From assembly GCA_026225255.1 (NCBI GenBank), contig JAMFSJ010000002.1, positions 62,001-126,000 on the forward strand: a stretch of 64,000 bases of DNA, in the 5' to 3' direction. Below the pieces are notes generated by a model that searched no databases, was not told the DNA's origin, and was given only the letters and a program-made list of their open reading frames with translations. The DNA is from Methylacidimicrobium fagopyrum (GTDB taxonomy: Bacteria > Verrucomicrobiota > Verrucomicrobiia > Limisphaerales > UBA11358). Below are positions 44,120-52,962 of the stretch, piece after piece. Numbering within the stretch: the first letter of the stretch is position 1; each line of letters opens with the position of its first letter. A program made the position numbers and the translations under genes.

Positions 44120-45001
44120 ATGCAAATTGACAGCCTCAAGGTTTTCTGTGACTTGGCTGAAACAGAAAGCTTTACCAAAGCCGCACAAATCAACAGTGTC
44201 ACGCAGTCTGCCGTCAGCCAGCAGATCAGTGCTCTCGAGCGCACCTTCAAATCGTTGCTCATCGAACGCAGCAAGAAGAAATTTCGCCTCACGCGCGAAG
44301 GTCAGGTGCTTTACGATTACAGCAAACAAATCATTCAGACCTACGAATCGCTGCACAGCAAGTTGCAGGAATTGAAGGATATTATTTCCGGCACGATCCG
44401 CGTGGCGACAATTTATTCCATCGGGCTCCACGATTTGCCGCCGTATATCAAACGGTTCATGAAGAGCTATCCGACGGTGAACATCCACGTCGAATATCGC
44501 CGCGCGAATCAAGTGTATGAAGATGTGTTGAGCAACGTCGTTGACCTCGGTCTCGTCGCATATCCGGTCAAGGATGCTAAATTGGAAATCGTTCCGTTGC
44601 GCAAAGAACCGCTCGTGCTGATCGTGCACCCGCAACATCCGTTCGCCAAACAAAAGAGCATCAAGCTCAAAGCGCTCAACGGCCAGAAAGTCATCAGCTT
44701 CGAGCCCGACATTCCGACGCGCAAAGCGCTGGATAAAATTTTCAAGGAGCATGACGTGGAAGTGAATCACATCATGGAATTCGACAATGTCGAAACCGTG
44801 AAACGCGCTGTGGAAATTGACGCTGGTATTTCCATCGTCCCGCGCGGCACGGTCATCCAGGAAATCTCCAAGCAGACGCTGATCGCAGTGCAGATTGACG
44901 ACGGCGAATTTTATCGTCCGCTCGCCGCGATCTACAAAAAGAACAAAGTGCTCTCGCCCGCGATGAAGCAGTTTTTGACGATCCTCAAAGAAACGATGTA
45001 A
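44120..45001 (+). CDS. LysR-family transcriptional regulator
   Basis: Protein of 293 residues. The winged helix-turn-helix is at 1-60 (MQIDSLKVFCDLAETESFTKAAQINSVTQSAVSQQISALER), joined by a helix to a periplasmic-binding-type effector domain (SGTIRVATIYSIGLHDLPPYIKRFMKSYPTVNIHVEYRRANQVYEDV). The effector is not evident. LysR regulators often control a divergent gene, but here the upstream gene is on the same strand (the hybrid kinase, 34 bases away), so the two may be co-transcribed. A strong terminator follows. Confidence 0.93.
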   Translation: MQIDSLKVFCDLAETESFTKAAQINSVTQSAVSQQISALERTFKSLLIERSKKKFRLTREGQVLYDYSKQIIQTYESLHSKLQELKDIISGTIRVATIYSIGLHDLPPYIKRFMKSYPTVNIHVEYRRANQVYEDVLSNVVDLGLVAYPVKDAKLEIVPLRKEPLVLIVHPQHPFAKQKSIKLKALNGQKVISFEPDIPTRKALDKIFKEHDVEVNHIMEFDNVETVKRAVEIDAGISIVPRGTVIQEISKQTLIAVQIDDGEFYRPLAAIYKKNKVLSPAMKQFLTILKETM

Positions 45002-45027
45002 GCGAGTTGGCGAAACTGAATTAACAA

Positions 45028-45067
45028 AAAGGCGTTTCAGAAAAATTCTGAAACGCCTTTTTTATTT
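45028..45067 (+). terminator. Bidirectional intrinsic terminator
   Basis: A perfect 15-bp stem (45028-45042 with 45046-45060) encloses a three-base loop and is followed by TTTATTT. An A-run on the left side gives a T-tract on the other strand as well. It sits between the convergent LysR gene and the H-X9-DG prepilin gene and should serve both. Confidence 0.92.
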
Positions 45068-45093
45068 ACGCTACGAGCGAGCTGCCCGTGCCA

Positions 45094-45852
45094 TTATTGC
45101 GCCACGGTCGCGGCACTTTCCAATTTCGTTAAATCCTGACTGGCGCTGTAAAATCGGAAAATTTCCGCATGGCCATCGGCAAACGTCAGCGAATAACCGG
45201 TTTTGTGCCGGAGCGACGGTTGATCTTGCAAGCCGCCTGCCGGGTTCATGTAAACCACGAACATTCCGTCATTAATCGTGCTCGCGTCCTCGTCGATGAA
45301 AACGTAAAGCTGCGACGGCGCAGAAATACTGGATTCCGTTTTGAACAGGCGATGGCTCAAATCTAAATTGTTAGCCGAATCGGCGAAGGGTTCGCCATTC
45401 ATCCAGTTATTCATCGAATAGCTGCGCACATACGGCACGCCGTTGAGGTTACGCTGGTCGCTCGGACAGCGATAAATGCTGGTGGCCGAGATGTCGGGAT
45501 AAAGCGAACCGAGTTCGAGCGCGTGATTGTTCGTGCAGTCGAGCACGCCCGCGTCCACCTGGCCGAACGCACCGGGCGGGCTCATGATCGTCGCCACGCC
45601 CCGCACCCACGCATTGACATTAATGGTGAGCGAGACGGGATCAAACGGCTCGCAGGTCGGGATATGGCCGTTGTTATCGCCATTATACATGATCCAAGCC
45701 GTGCCGAGTTGCTTGATGTTATTCAGGCACGCAGTTTTTTGCGCCTTCGTTTTGGCGGAGGACAGGGCGGGCAATAACATCGCCGCCAAAATTGCGATGA
45801 TGGCAATGACCACCAGCAATTCGATCAAGGTAAACGCGCGACGACTTTTCAT
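45094..45852 (-). CDS. Prepilin-type protein with H-X9-DG motif (second copy)
   Basis: Protein of 252 residues from ATG 45852 ([18 protein letters not shown]); an in-frame TTG three codons upstream is rejected. The leader is very short and basic, cleaved at A|F or one residue away, with Glu+5. The hydrophobic helix and following [25 protein letters not shown] match the protein at 4504 almost exactly. The rest differs except for the C-terminal H-X9-DG (His in [10 protein letters not shown], then ADGHAE). It is probably processed by a prepilin peptidase; its structural role is unknown. It diverges from the NtrC-type regulator gene. Confidence 0.85.
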   Translation of the reverse strand: MKSRRAFTLIELLVVIAIIAILAAMLLPALSSAKTKAQKTACLNNIKQLGTAWIMYNGDNNGHIPTCEPFDPVSLTINVNAWVRGVATIMSPPGAFGQVDAGVLDCTNNHALELGSLYPDISATSIYRCPSDQRNLNGVPYVRSYSMNNWMNGEPFADSANNLDLSHRLFKTESSISAPSQLYVFIDEDASTINDGMFVVYMNPAGGLQDQPSLRHKTGYSLTFADGHAEIFRFYSASQDLTKLESAATVAQ

Positions 45853-45973
45853 GTTGGGCAATGTAACGGTCAGAATGATGGGAACGCAAAACGGAAATGA
45901 CCGTAGCCGTTAATTTTTCACAGGCTGTAAAATTCACTATGCCTCGGGCAAAAACCGTTTATGCTCCTGCAAA

Positions 45974-47416
45974 ATGAGCAAACTGTTGCTGATTGATGAT
46001 GAGGAGGACGTGCGTTACTCGATCCAGCGAATTTTTGATTCGCCGGAAATCGAGCTGGCCACCGCCGCCTCGGGCGAAGAAGGATTGAAGGTTATTTCCA
46101 AATTCAAACCTGATCTCGTGCTGATGGATGTGCGCATGGGTGGCATGACCGGCTTGGAAACCTTGCGTAAAATCCGCGTGAACGAACCCAAGTTACTCGT
46201 CATTTTGATGACGGCTTACGGCACGACGCAAATGGCGATCGAAGCGATGAAGCTCGGCGCTTACGATTATTTGCTCAAGCCGTTTGATATTCCCAAGCTG
46301 AAGGAAATTGTCGGCAACGCGCTCAAGGCCGCGCGCGACATGAAGCAAGTCGTGTCGTATCAACCGTTGCTCGAATCGGAAGATTACGAACTGGGCATCG
46401 TTGGTCGCAGCGAACCGATGCAGCAAGTTTTCAAACTCATCGGCCAGGTCGCCGCGAGCGATGCGACCGCGCTGATCACGGGCGAAAGCGGCACCGGCAA
46501 AGAACTCGTCGCCCGCGCGATCTATCATCACAGCAATCGGAGTGAACAGTCGTTTCTCGCGGTGAATTGCGCGGCGATTCCTGAGCAGCTTTTGGAAAGT
46601 GAATTGTTCGGCCACGAACGCGGATCTTTCACCGGCGCGACGACGCAGCGCATCGGCAAATTCGAGCAGTGCAATAAAGGCACGATTTTCCTCGATGAAA
46701 TCGGTGACATGACGCCGCCGACGCAGACGAAAATTTTGCGCGTATTGCAAAGCGGCACGTTCGAACGCGTCGGCGGCAACACGCCGATCCAAGTGGACGT
46801 GCGCGTGATCGCCGCGACCAACAAGCCGCTCGAGGCCGCCGTTGCCGCGCGCCAGTTTCGCGAAGATTTATTTTATCGCCTCAACGTCGTGCGCATCCAT
46901 ATTCCGCCGTTGCGCGACCGGCGCGATGACATTCCGTTGCTCGTAAATTATTTTCTCAAAAAACTCGCGCGCGAACATCAGCGCGCCCCGAAATCGTTGG
47001 CCGCGAGTGTTGTCAAAACGTTGGAGAAATATCATTGGCCCGGCAACGTCCGCGAATTGGAGAATGCCATTCGCCGCGCGCACGTCATGGCCAAAAGCGA
47101 TGCCATTCTCCTCGCAGATTTGCCACCGGAAATTTCCGGCGTCACTTCCAGCGCCTCGATGCCAACGTTGTCTAATATCGCCGGCGACGCCGCGACGACC
47201 GATGCCGCCGCGCTCGCCCGTCAATTATTTCAATGGGCCAAACGCGATCCGAAACTGAAAGTGATTCCCGCCGTCGAACGCGAACTCGTCATCCAGGCGC
47301 TCAAGGAAACGAATAATAATCAAGTTCACGCCGCCAATCTCCTCGGCATCACGCGTGCGACCTTGCGTAAACGCATTGATAAATTTGGCATCCAGCGCGA
47401 GTTGAATGTGAAGTGA
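45974..47416 (+). CDS. NtrC-family sigma-54-dependent response regulator
   Basis: Protein of 480 residues. Receiver domain with Asp9/Asp10 and phospho-acceptor Asp52 (VLMDVRMGG), then an AAA+ domain with Walker A GESGTGKE (170-177), the sigma-54 contact loop as GSFTGA (217-222, usual GAFTGA), Walker B TIFLDEIGDM and sensor arginines in LRDRRDDIPLL. A Fis-type helix-turn-helix ends the protein (NNNQVHAANLLGITRATLRKRIDKFGI). It activates sigma-54 promoters on phosphorylation. No kinase is adjacent on the same strand; the nearest are the hybrid at 42589 and the sensor at 23414, neither an obvious partner. Confidence 0.93.
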   Translation: MSKLLLIDDEEDVRYSIQRIFDSPEIELATAASGEEGLKVISKFKPDLVLMDVRMGGMTGLETLRKIRVNEPKLLVILMTAYGTTQMAIEAMKLGAYDYLLKPFDIPKLKEIVGNALKAARDMKQVVSYQPLLESEDYELGIVGRSEPMQQVFKLIGQVAASDATALITGESGTGKELVARAIYHHSNRSEQSFLAVNCAAIPEQLLESELFGHERGSFTGATTQRIGKFEQCNKGTIFLDEIGDMTPPTQTKILRVLQSGTFERVGGNTPIQVDVRVIAATNKPLEAAVAARQFREDLFYRLNVVRIHIPPLRDRRDDIPLLVNYFLKKLAREHQRAPKSLAASVVKTLEKYHWPGNVRELENAIRRAHVMAKSDAILLADLPPEISGVTSSASMPTLSNIAGDAATTDAAALARQLFQWAKRDPKLKVIPAVERELVIQALKETNNNQVHAANLLGITRATLRKRIDKFGIQRELNVK

Positions 47417-47598
47417 TTTGGAGTGCCAAATTGGCATTTCAAGTGATGACGCTTTTTATTTTGCAGCGTTGCCAGAAAGCTGAGCCGCCCGCCGCCTAAT
47501 AGTTTGCCGGCGACAATCACCGTTCGGGCTTCAGTTCTGCGGTCAAGGTTCCCGCCGCGAGTCGGCCTTGGCCCAACTTTCTAAGTGAGAACCCATTC

Positions 47599-47626
47599 TT
47601 GACACGACCCGGTTCACTGCTATCCT
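47599..47626 (+). promoter_or_regulatory. Sigma-70 promoter of the rpmH operon
   Basis: A perfect -35 box TTGACA (47599-47604) and TATCCT (47621-47626, 4/6 of TATAAT) are separated by 16 bases, about 44 bases upstream of rpmH. This is the most consensus-like promoter in the window, fitting a highly expressed ribosomal-protein operon. Confidence 0.7.
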
Positions 47627-47669
47627 CGCATGCTCCGGTTTTTTGCCGGAACCAATTTTATTTAATTTT

Positions 47670-47807
47670 ATGAAACGCCAGTATCAACCGTCGAAAATCC
47701 GTCGCAAACGCCAGCACGGATTTCTCAATCGTAATTCCACCAAGAGCGGCAAGGCCACGCTGGCCAATCGCCGTCGCGTGGGTCGCAAACGGTTGACTCC
47801 AGTTTAA
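47670..47807 (+). CDS. rpmH: Ribosomal protein L34
   Basis: Protein of 45 residues beginning [19 protein letters not shown] and ending GRKRLTPV. The family pattern KR.YQPS..RR.R.HGF..R..T..G...L..RR..GRKRL is complete. L34 is a small basic protein of the large ribosomal subunit. As in nearly all bacteria it is followed directly by rnpA, 18 bases downstream, and a strong promoter lies upstream. dnaA, often adjacent and divergent, is not here. Confidence 0.97.
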   Translation: MKRQYQPSKIRRKRQHGFLNRNSTKSGKATLANRRRVGRKRLTPV

Positions 47808-47825
47808 TCTCAATCTTCGCGCGTC

Positions 47826-48197
47826 ATGCACGCCGAAACGCCGAAACGTCTGCGTCTGGGTCGCTCATCGCGCCTGGCGCAGAATCGTGATTTCATGCGT
47901 GTTCGTCAAAACGGCCAACGTTTGGTGCTTGGCTGTTTGATTGCCAATTGGAATCAGCTGCCCGAGGGCGCGCAGCCGAAACTTGGCGTGGTTACCAGTA
48001 AAAAAATCGGCGGCGCGGTGGAACGTAACCGGGCCCGCCGGTTATTGCGTGAAAGCTTCCGCTTGCATCAACATGAATTTTTGCAGCCGATTGAATTAGT
48101 TTTAGTCGCGCGCAATTCCATCGCTGGCAAAACGTTTGCCGGTGTGGAAAAAGATTTTCTGGCGGCGCTGAAACGCGCGAGCTTGTTGAAAAACTGA
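47826..48197 (+). CDS. rnpA: Ribonuclease P protein component
   Basis: Protein of 123 residues. The family signature [20 protein letters not shown] is present (arginine-rich RNA-binding helix), preceded by [17 protein letters not shown] and LGVVTSKK. It assists the catalytic RNA of RNase P in tRNA 5'-end maturation. It is second in the rpmH-rnpA-yidD-yidC-jag operon, and the next gene starts one base after its stop. The RNase P RNA gene is not in the window. Confidence 0.96.
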   Translation: MHAETPKRLRLGRSSRLAQNRDFMRVRQNGQRLVLGCLIANWNQLPEGAQPKLGVVTSKKIGGAVERNRARRLLRESFRLHQHEFLQPIELVLVARNSIAGKTFAGVEKDFLAALKRASLLKN

Positions 48198-48198
48198 A

Positions 48199-48471
48199 AT
48201 GAACCTGCTCTCGCACAGCCTGACTTTTGCCATCCGCGTTTATCGCCTGGTGATTTCGCCGGCGCAGCTTTTTCTTTTCGGTCCGACGGGCGGTTGCCGT
48301 TTTACACCGTCTTGTTCCCAATTTGCCATTGAAGCCATCCACGCTCACGGCGCCTTGAACGGCAGTGCGCTGGCGGCCAAACGGATTTGCCGTTGTCATC
48401 CGTGGGGTGGCGGCGGACACGATCCCGTTCCGAAGAAAACCGGAACGCAACCTTCGGAGTGCGGTATCTAA
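48199..48471 (+). CDS. yidD: Membrane protein insertion efficiency factor YidD
   Basis: Protein of 90 residues with the conserved [64 protein letters not shown] pattern, including the invariant Cys-x6-Cys pair and RC.P....G.DPVP end. The N-terminus is an amphipathic membrane-associated helix. YidD helps YidC-mediated insertion of inner-membrane proteins. It lies directly between rnpA and yidC, with 12 bases to the latter. Confidence 0.96.
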   Translation: MNLLSHSLTFAIRVYRLVISPAQLFLFGPTGGCRFTPSCSQFAIEAIHAHGALNGSALAAKRICRCHPWGGGGHDPVPKKTGTQPSECGI

Positions 48472-48483
48472 TTTCAATTTCTC

Positions 48484-50304
48484 ATGGATAAAACAGGAAT
48501 CATTGCAGTCTCGCTTTGCGTCGCTTTGCTCGGCGTGTGGTTTTTTCACGAAAACAAAGTTGAGCAACAACGCGCGCAGCAGCAGGCGATTTTTGACGCG
48601 GCGAATCGCGCGGCAGTTGCCGCGGCGGCCGCCACGAATTCGCACGTCAGCAGCGTGGTTTCAACGACCACCACGACCTCGCCAACGAGTGCCACAGCTT
48701 ACGACAGCAGCTTGCCGGAAAAACTCATCGTCCTGACGAATGCGAATGCGCGCTACACCTTCACGTCGCGCGGCGGCGGTTTGAAATTGGTGGAATTGTT
48801 AAAATTTCCGGAAACGATTTCGGCGCGTTGGCGGAAGGAAAACCAAAGCGCCAGTAACGGTGTGGCGACGTTGAATACGCAAGCCGCCGTGCCGGTGTTG
48901 GCCGTGACGGGCGATGCGAGTTTGGTGGGCGACGGCAATTTTACTTTGACGCAAACCAGCGACGGCGTGCGCGCGGTGAAAATGTTGACCAACGGGTTGC
49001 TGATCACGAAAGAATTTCATTTGAGCTCCAACTATCTCGTGAACGCGAGTGTGAGTTTGAAAAATGATTCGGATAAATCGCTCGCGTTGCCCGCGCAGCA
49101 ATACGTCGTTGGCACTTCGACGCCGATGGATGTGGACGATCTCGCGGGCATGTATCTCGGCACGATGTGGAGCGATGGCAAAACTTACACCGATACGCCG
49201 ATCACTTATTTCAGCACGAATACGAGCTATTTCGGCGTTATCCCGCATAAGGCGACGCCGGATTTTCACGCCGGCGAAGGTAACGTTGTTTGGGCCGCCG
49301 CCCATAATCAATTTTTTGCCTTGCTCGCGATGACGCCGACGAATGAACCCGCGCAGCAAGTGGCCGCGTGGCCGGTGGAATTGCCCCCCTTAAAAGGCGC
49401 GGAACAAAGTCCGCTGCAGCCGCGTGGCATTGAAACCGTGTTGATTTATCCGGCCCAGACGTTAACGAACAACGGTTCGGTGACGCGTCAAATCACCTTG
49501 TTTGCCGGGCCGAAAGAATTTCGCACACTTTCGCTTATCAGCGAACAGTTCAACAATCGCGCCGATTTGGCGATGAATTTTGGCACGGGTTACGCAGGCT
49601 TCTGGGGCATCGGCACCTTCTTCGCGAAGTTGCTGCTGTCGGGCATGAACTGGCTGCATGACATCACCGGCATGAGTTACGGCTGGGCCATCGTGACGAT
49701 CACATTATTGATGCGTGCGATTTTCTGGCCGCTGACGGCGGCGAGTATGCGTTCGGCAAAAAAAATGCAGGCGCTCGCCCCGGAAATTAAAGTGCTCAAG
49801 GAAAAATACAAAGACGACCAGCAAAAGTTCACGCAGAAACAAATGGAACTTTGGAAGAAAAACAAGGTCAACCCGATGAGCGGCTGCTTACCGATGTTGA
49901 TCCAAATGCCGGTGTTCTTCGGTTTCCTCGCGATGATCCGTTGCGCGATTGAATTGCGCGGTGCGCATTGGTTGTGGGTCGCCGATCTGACGAAGCCGGA
50001 TACGGTTTTCATGATTCCCGGCCTTAATTTTCCGTTCAACTTGTTGCCGTTGCTGATGGTCGGCACGATGATCTGGCAGGCGCATGCGCAGCCGCCGTCG
50101 CCCGGCATGGACGCGTCGCAACAAAAAATGATGCGCTATATGCCGCTCATTTTCTTGGTGTTCCTGTATAATTATTCTTCCGGCATGGCGCTTTACATGA
50201 CGGTCAGCACGCTGGCTGGCGTATTGCAGACCAAGATGACGAAGATCAATCCTGTGCCCGCCTTGACTCCGGCCTTGACGCCCGCGTCGAAATCGAAAAA
50301 ATAA
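48484..50304 (+). CDS. yidC: Membrane protein insertase YidC
   Basis: Protein of 606 residues, the long Gram-negative form. A first membrane helix (~5-22) is followed by a large periplasmic beta-domain (~75-360; YTFTSRGGGLKLVELLKF). The conserved five-helix insertase core then begins near MNWLHDITGMSYGWAIVTITLLMRAIFWPLTAASMRSAKKMQALAPEIKVLKEKY. The core's positive groove Arg (LLMRAIFWPL), the cytoplasmic helical hairpin (KKMQALAPE...KKNKVNPMSGCLPMLIQMPVFFGFL) and the final helices are all visible. The region ~45-75 is low-complexity Ala/Thr/Ser. It inserts proteins into the inner membrane alone or with SecYEG. Jag follows 20 bases later. Confidence 0.96.
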   Translation: MDKTGIIAVSLCVALLGVWFFHENKVEQQRAQQQAIFDAANRAAVAAAAATNSHVSSVVSTTTTTSPTSATAYDSSLPEKLIVLTNANARYTFTSRGGGLKLVELLKFPETISARWRKENQSASNGVATLNTQAAVPVLAVTGDASLVGDGNFTLTQTSDGVRAVKMLTNGLLITKEFHLSSNYLVNASVSLKNDSDKSLALPAQQYVVGTSTPMDVDDLAGMYLGTMWSDGKTYTDTPITYFSTNTSYFGVIPHKATPDFHAGEGNVVWAAAHNQFFALLAMTPTNEPAQQVAAWPVELPPLKGAEQSPLQPRGIETVLIYPAQTLTNNGSVTRQITLFAGPKEFRTLSLISEQFNNRADLAMNFGTGYAGFWGIGTFFAKLLLSGMNWLHDITGMSYGWAIVTITLLMRAIFWPLTAASMRSAKKMQALAPEIKVLKEKYKDDQQKFTQKQMELWKKNKVNPMSGCLPMLIQMPVFFGFLAMIRCAIELRGAHWLWVADLTKPDTVFMIPGLNFPFNLLPLLMVGTMIWQAHAQPPSPGMDASQQKMMRYMPLIFLVFLYNYSSGMALYMTVSTLAGVLQTKMTKINPVPALTPALTPASKSKK

Positions 50305-50324
50305 CGGAACACTCTTTACGAACC

Positions 50325-50777
50325 ATGCCGACTCAGCCCAAAGAAATTGTTGAAAAAATTCTCACGTCGCTCGGTTTCCCGACGACGGTGGAAGTGCATG
50401 ATTTGGAAGAAGGCATTTTGCTCGACGTGAAAACCGAGGACGCCGGACGGCTCATCGGTCGCCAAGGTCAGACGTTGGCGGACTTGCAATATCTCACCAA
50501 TCGCATTCTGTTCCAACAAGACCAAAGCTCGCCGAAAGTGACTGTGGACGTGGGGAGCTACCGTTTGCAGGCGCGTGACGCGCTCGTCAAAAAAGCCAAA
50601 GACGCCGCCGATAAAGTTCGTCGTTGGGGTGATGCCGTTGAGCTCGAACCGCTCGGTTCCTTCGATCGCCGCATTGTGCATCAAGCCCTCAAAGATGATC
50701 CCGAGGTGGAAACGCAAAGTGTGGAAGTGGACGGGACGGATAAAAAAGTTTTGATCTTGCGCCCGAAAAACCACTGA
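50325..50777 (+). CDS. jag: KH-R3H RNA-binding protein (Jag/KhpB type)
   Basis: Protein of 150 residues. A KH domain has the GRLIGRQGQTLADLQYLTN loop (residues ~41-60), followed by an R3H domain with the motif RRIVH in LGSFDRRIVHQALKDD and the preceding ARDALVKKAKDAADKVRR helix. The N-terminal Jag_N domain found in Firmicutes is absent. The protein binds RNA and in other bacteria influences cell-division and membrane-biogenesis mRNAs. It is the last gene of the rpmH operon. Confidence 0.92.
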   Translation: MPTQPKEIVEKILTSLGFPTTVEVHDLEEGILLDVKTEDAGRLIGRQGQTLADLQYLTNRILFQQDQSSPKVTVDVGSYRLQARDALVKKAKDAADKVRRWGDAVELEPLGSFDRRIVHQALKDDPEVETQSVEVDGTDKKVLILRPKNH

Positions 50778-50784
50778 GTTTTTA

Positions 50785-50988
50785 CCGCTAATCGGCGCTG
50801 ATCTGCGCTCATCGAAACCAGTCCAATTGGTAGGGCGGAGCTACTGCTCAGCCTGATTTTTTACAGAAGGCCACGAAGAGAACGAAGAATCTTCGTTTGC
50901 TTCTGTTCCTTTCCCGTTTTTTGAATGAGGTAAGGCGGCAGCTTGGCCCGGCCGTTTTTAATGAGTGAAGATCAGCGTCGATTAGCGG
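50785..50988. repeat. MITE-like intergenic element with 28-base inverted ends
   Basis: Bases 50785-50812 and 50961-50988 are complementary at 24 of 28 positions (CCGCTAATCG..CGCTGATCT on each end). The 204-base element fills the space after jag. Its interior includes a second partial palindrome around 50871-50895 (CGAAGA/TCTTCG). It contains no coding frame. Confidence 0.75.
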
Positions 50989-51002
50989 TTTAAAAACAAA
51001 AA

Positions 51003-51034
51003 AGCGCGGACAAATTGTCCGCGCTAAATTTTTT
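51003..51034. terminator. Bidirectional terminator between jag and a lipoprotein gene
   Basis: AGCGCGGACAA (51003-51013) pairs with TTGTCCGCGCT (51015-51025), with flanking A-run on the left and AAATTTTTT on the right. It lies between convergent jag and the lipoprotein gene at 51047 and can end both transcripts. Confidence 0.88.
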
Positions 51035-51046
51035 CCTGACGACAGC

Positions 51047-51430
51047 TTATTGTCCGTCCAATACTTTCAGCGTGTAGCTCGGTGACGATTCGCTATTCGG
51101 TTTCGGCTGACCAAAAGCGTTGTAGAGATAGTCAAATTTGAAACGGAACTTCACCGTGTTTTCCGTCGGCGGCACGGGCACGAGACCTTCCCAACGGTTG
51201 TTCAACATCGGCACCGGACGCAGCGGATACGGCTGGCCGTTCGCTACGACGTAAGGTTTGATGCTGTCCCAGCGCAGTGTTTGTTGCTGCGAATTGAAGA
51301 TCACTTCCACCGGATAGAGGTTATTCGTGTTGCGCGGCTGCTCGGTCGGCGTCACGCGCGTGAACGTTCCGGTCGCGCAACCAGCAAGCAATAACACGGG
51401 TAAAAGTAGCAAAAGCTTTTTCAAAATCAT
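51047..51430 (-). CDS. Small lipoprotein of unknown function
   Basis: Protein of 127 residues from ATG 51430 (MILKKLLLLLPVLLLAGC), an excellent lipoprotein signal with lipobox LAGC. A longer upstream frame was rejected because it spoils the signal. The mature part (~110 aa) is a single beta-rich region: YPVEVIFNSQQQTLRWDSIKPYVVANGQPYPLRPVPMLNNRWEGLVPVP, followed by KFRFKFDYLYNAFG and a C-terminal YTLKVL strand, resembling an Ig-like or transthyretin-like sandwich. I do not recognise the family. It stands alone and diverges from the MFS transporter gene. Confidence 0.75.
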   Translation of the reverse strand: MILKKLLLLLPVLLLAGCATGTFTRVTPTEQPRNTNNLYPVEVIFNSQQQTLRWDSIKPYVVANGQPYPLRPVPMLNNRWEGLVPVPPTENTVKFRFKFDYLYNAFGQPKPNSESSPSYTLKVLDGQ

Positions 51431-51520
51431 AACCAGAGCGTGGCGAAAAAAGGTGGAATTGTAAAGATTGGATTTCAAAGCTTGAACCGTGATTTACTTT
51501 GCGTTATTGCTCATCGCTTA

Positions 51521-52882
51521 ATGAATTCCCCCAGCCAAACTAAACCGGCTACCAGCCATTTTCGTTGGATCATCTGCGCCCTTTTATTTTTTTCCACGAC
51601 GGTCAATTACATGGATCGTCAGGTTGTTAGTTACCTGAAAGAATTTTTTTGCACCGCCACCTCCGCCGGTGGTTTCGGCTGGAGCAATACCGATTACGCG
51701 AATCTGATCGCGTGGTTCACGCTATTTTATGCGGGCATCACGGTGGGGGCGGGCTGGATCATTGACAAGATCGGCACCAAACTAGGCTTGGCCATATCCC
51801 TTATCGTCTGGTCCGTTTTCGGCATCGCCAACGCCTTTGTCGGCGGGGCGATCACAGCGCATATCATCGTTCGCAGTTTGTTCGGCGTGGGTGAAGCGGG
51901 CAATTTCCCGGCGTCCATCAAAACCGTCGCTGAATGGTTTCCCAAACGCGAGCGCGCGTTGGCGACGGCCATGTTCAACAGCGGTTCCAACGCGGGCGCG
52001 ATGATCGCCGCGCTGTTCGTGCCGTGGTGCATGATTTATTTCGGCGATCAACGCGGCTGGAAAATGGCGTTCATTTTTACCGGCTCAGTTGGTTTCCTGT
52101 GGCTCATCTTTTGGTTCTGGCTCTACAACCCGCCGTCCAAGCAGAAACGACTTTCCCAGACGGAATACAATTACATCCACATTGATGACGAAACCGTGGC
52201 TGATCAATCGACCGGTGACAAAGCGAAAGTCGCTTGGTGGAAACTGTTCAGCTATCGCCAGCTCTGGGCATTTTGCATCGGCAAATTTATGACCGACGGC
52301 ATCTGGTGGTTTTTGCTGTTCTGGTTGCCGGATTATTTGCACAAGCAATTTAACATGACCAAAGCGGAAATCATGCTGCCGACATTCATTATTTATGGGG
52401 TCGCGATTGTTGGCAGTATTTTCGGCGGCAGTATTCCGATGTTTCTGATCAAGCGCGGCATGCCCGTTTACAAGGCGCGCATGACCACGATGTTCACCAT
52501 CGCCCTGTTTCCGCTCGTGGTTTTGACGACGCAATATTTCGGCAATGTCGCTCACTTTGGGGACATGGCAAAATATCTGGCCATCACGACTATTTGCATC
52601 GGTGCCACGGCGCATCAAGCGTGGTCCGCCAACATTTTCACGACCGTGTCTGACATGTTTCCGAAGAAGGCCGTCGGCAGCGTCACTGGCATTGGCACGA
52701 TGGCGGGCGGGATCGGGGGCGTTATCGTTCAGAAAATCGCGGGCTATGTCACCGACGCATTCAAAGCCACGCCGCAACACGCTTACCTCATCATGTTCGT
52801 CATTTGCGCGTCGGCGTATTTGATCGCGTGGACGATCATGAAAATCCTGGTGCCACGTCACAAACCGATCACGGATTTGTGA
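51521..52882 (+). CDS. MFS transporter, anion:cation symporter (hexuronate-like)
   Basis: Protein of 453 residues from ATG 51521. Twelve hydrophobic helices are seen. The first segment, RWIICALLFFSTTVNYMDRQVVSYL, carries the NYxDR motif typical of the ACS family (ExuT, GudP, tartrate and phthalate carriers). FGVGEAGNFPASIKTVAEWFPKRERALATAMFNSGSNAGAM matches the conserved ACS loop between helices 4 and 5. The substrate is probably an organic or sugar acid. The next two genes on the opposite strand encode a mannonate-type SDR and a KDG kinase, which favours a hexuronate or aldonate. Confidence 0.88.
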   Translation: MNSPSQTKPATSHFRWIICALLFFSTTVNYMDRQVVSYLKEFFCTATSAGGFGWSNTDYANLIAWFTLFYAGITVGAGWIIDKIGTKLGLAISLIVWSVFGIANAFVGGAITAHIIVRSLFGVGEAGNFPASIKTVAEWFPKRERALATAMFNSGSNAGAMIAALFVPWCMIYFGDQRGWKMAFIFTGSVGFLWLIFWFWLYNPPSKQKRLSQTEYNYIHIDDETVADQSTGDKAKVAWWKLFSYRQLWAFCIGKFMTDGIWWFLLFWLPDYLHKQFNMTKAEIMLPTFIIYGVAIVGSIFGGSIPMFLIKRGMPVYKARMTTMFTIALFPLVVLTTQYFGNVAHFGDMAKYLAITTICIGATAHQAWSANIFTTVSDMFPKKAVGSVTGIGTMAGGIGGVIVQKIAGYVTDAFKATPQHAYLIMFVICASAYLIAWTIMKILVPRHKPITDL

Positions 52883-52894
52883 TTTCTTTAAACA

Positions 52895-52939
52895 GTTAAA
52901 AAATTAAAGCGTTGCCTCGTTTCCGAGGCAACGCTTTAA
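52895..52939 (-). terminator. Intrinsic terminator after the SDR gene
   Basis: A 16-bp stem (52904-52919 with 52924-52939) has a four-base loop. On the minus strand it is followed by a T-run (the complement of AAAAAA near 52898-52903), so it terminates the SDR transcript. It may also slow transcripts arriving from the MFS gene. Confidence 0.85.
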
Positions 52940-52962
52940 CAATTCACCGAATGCGGATTTAA

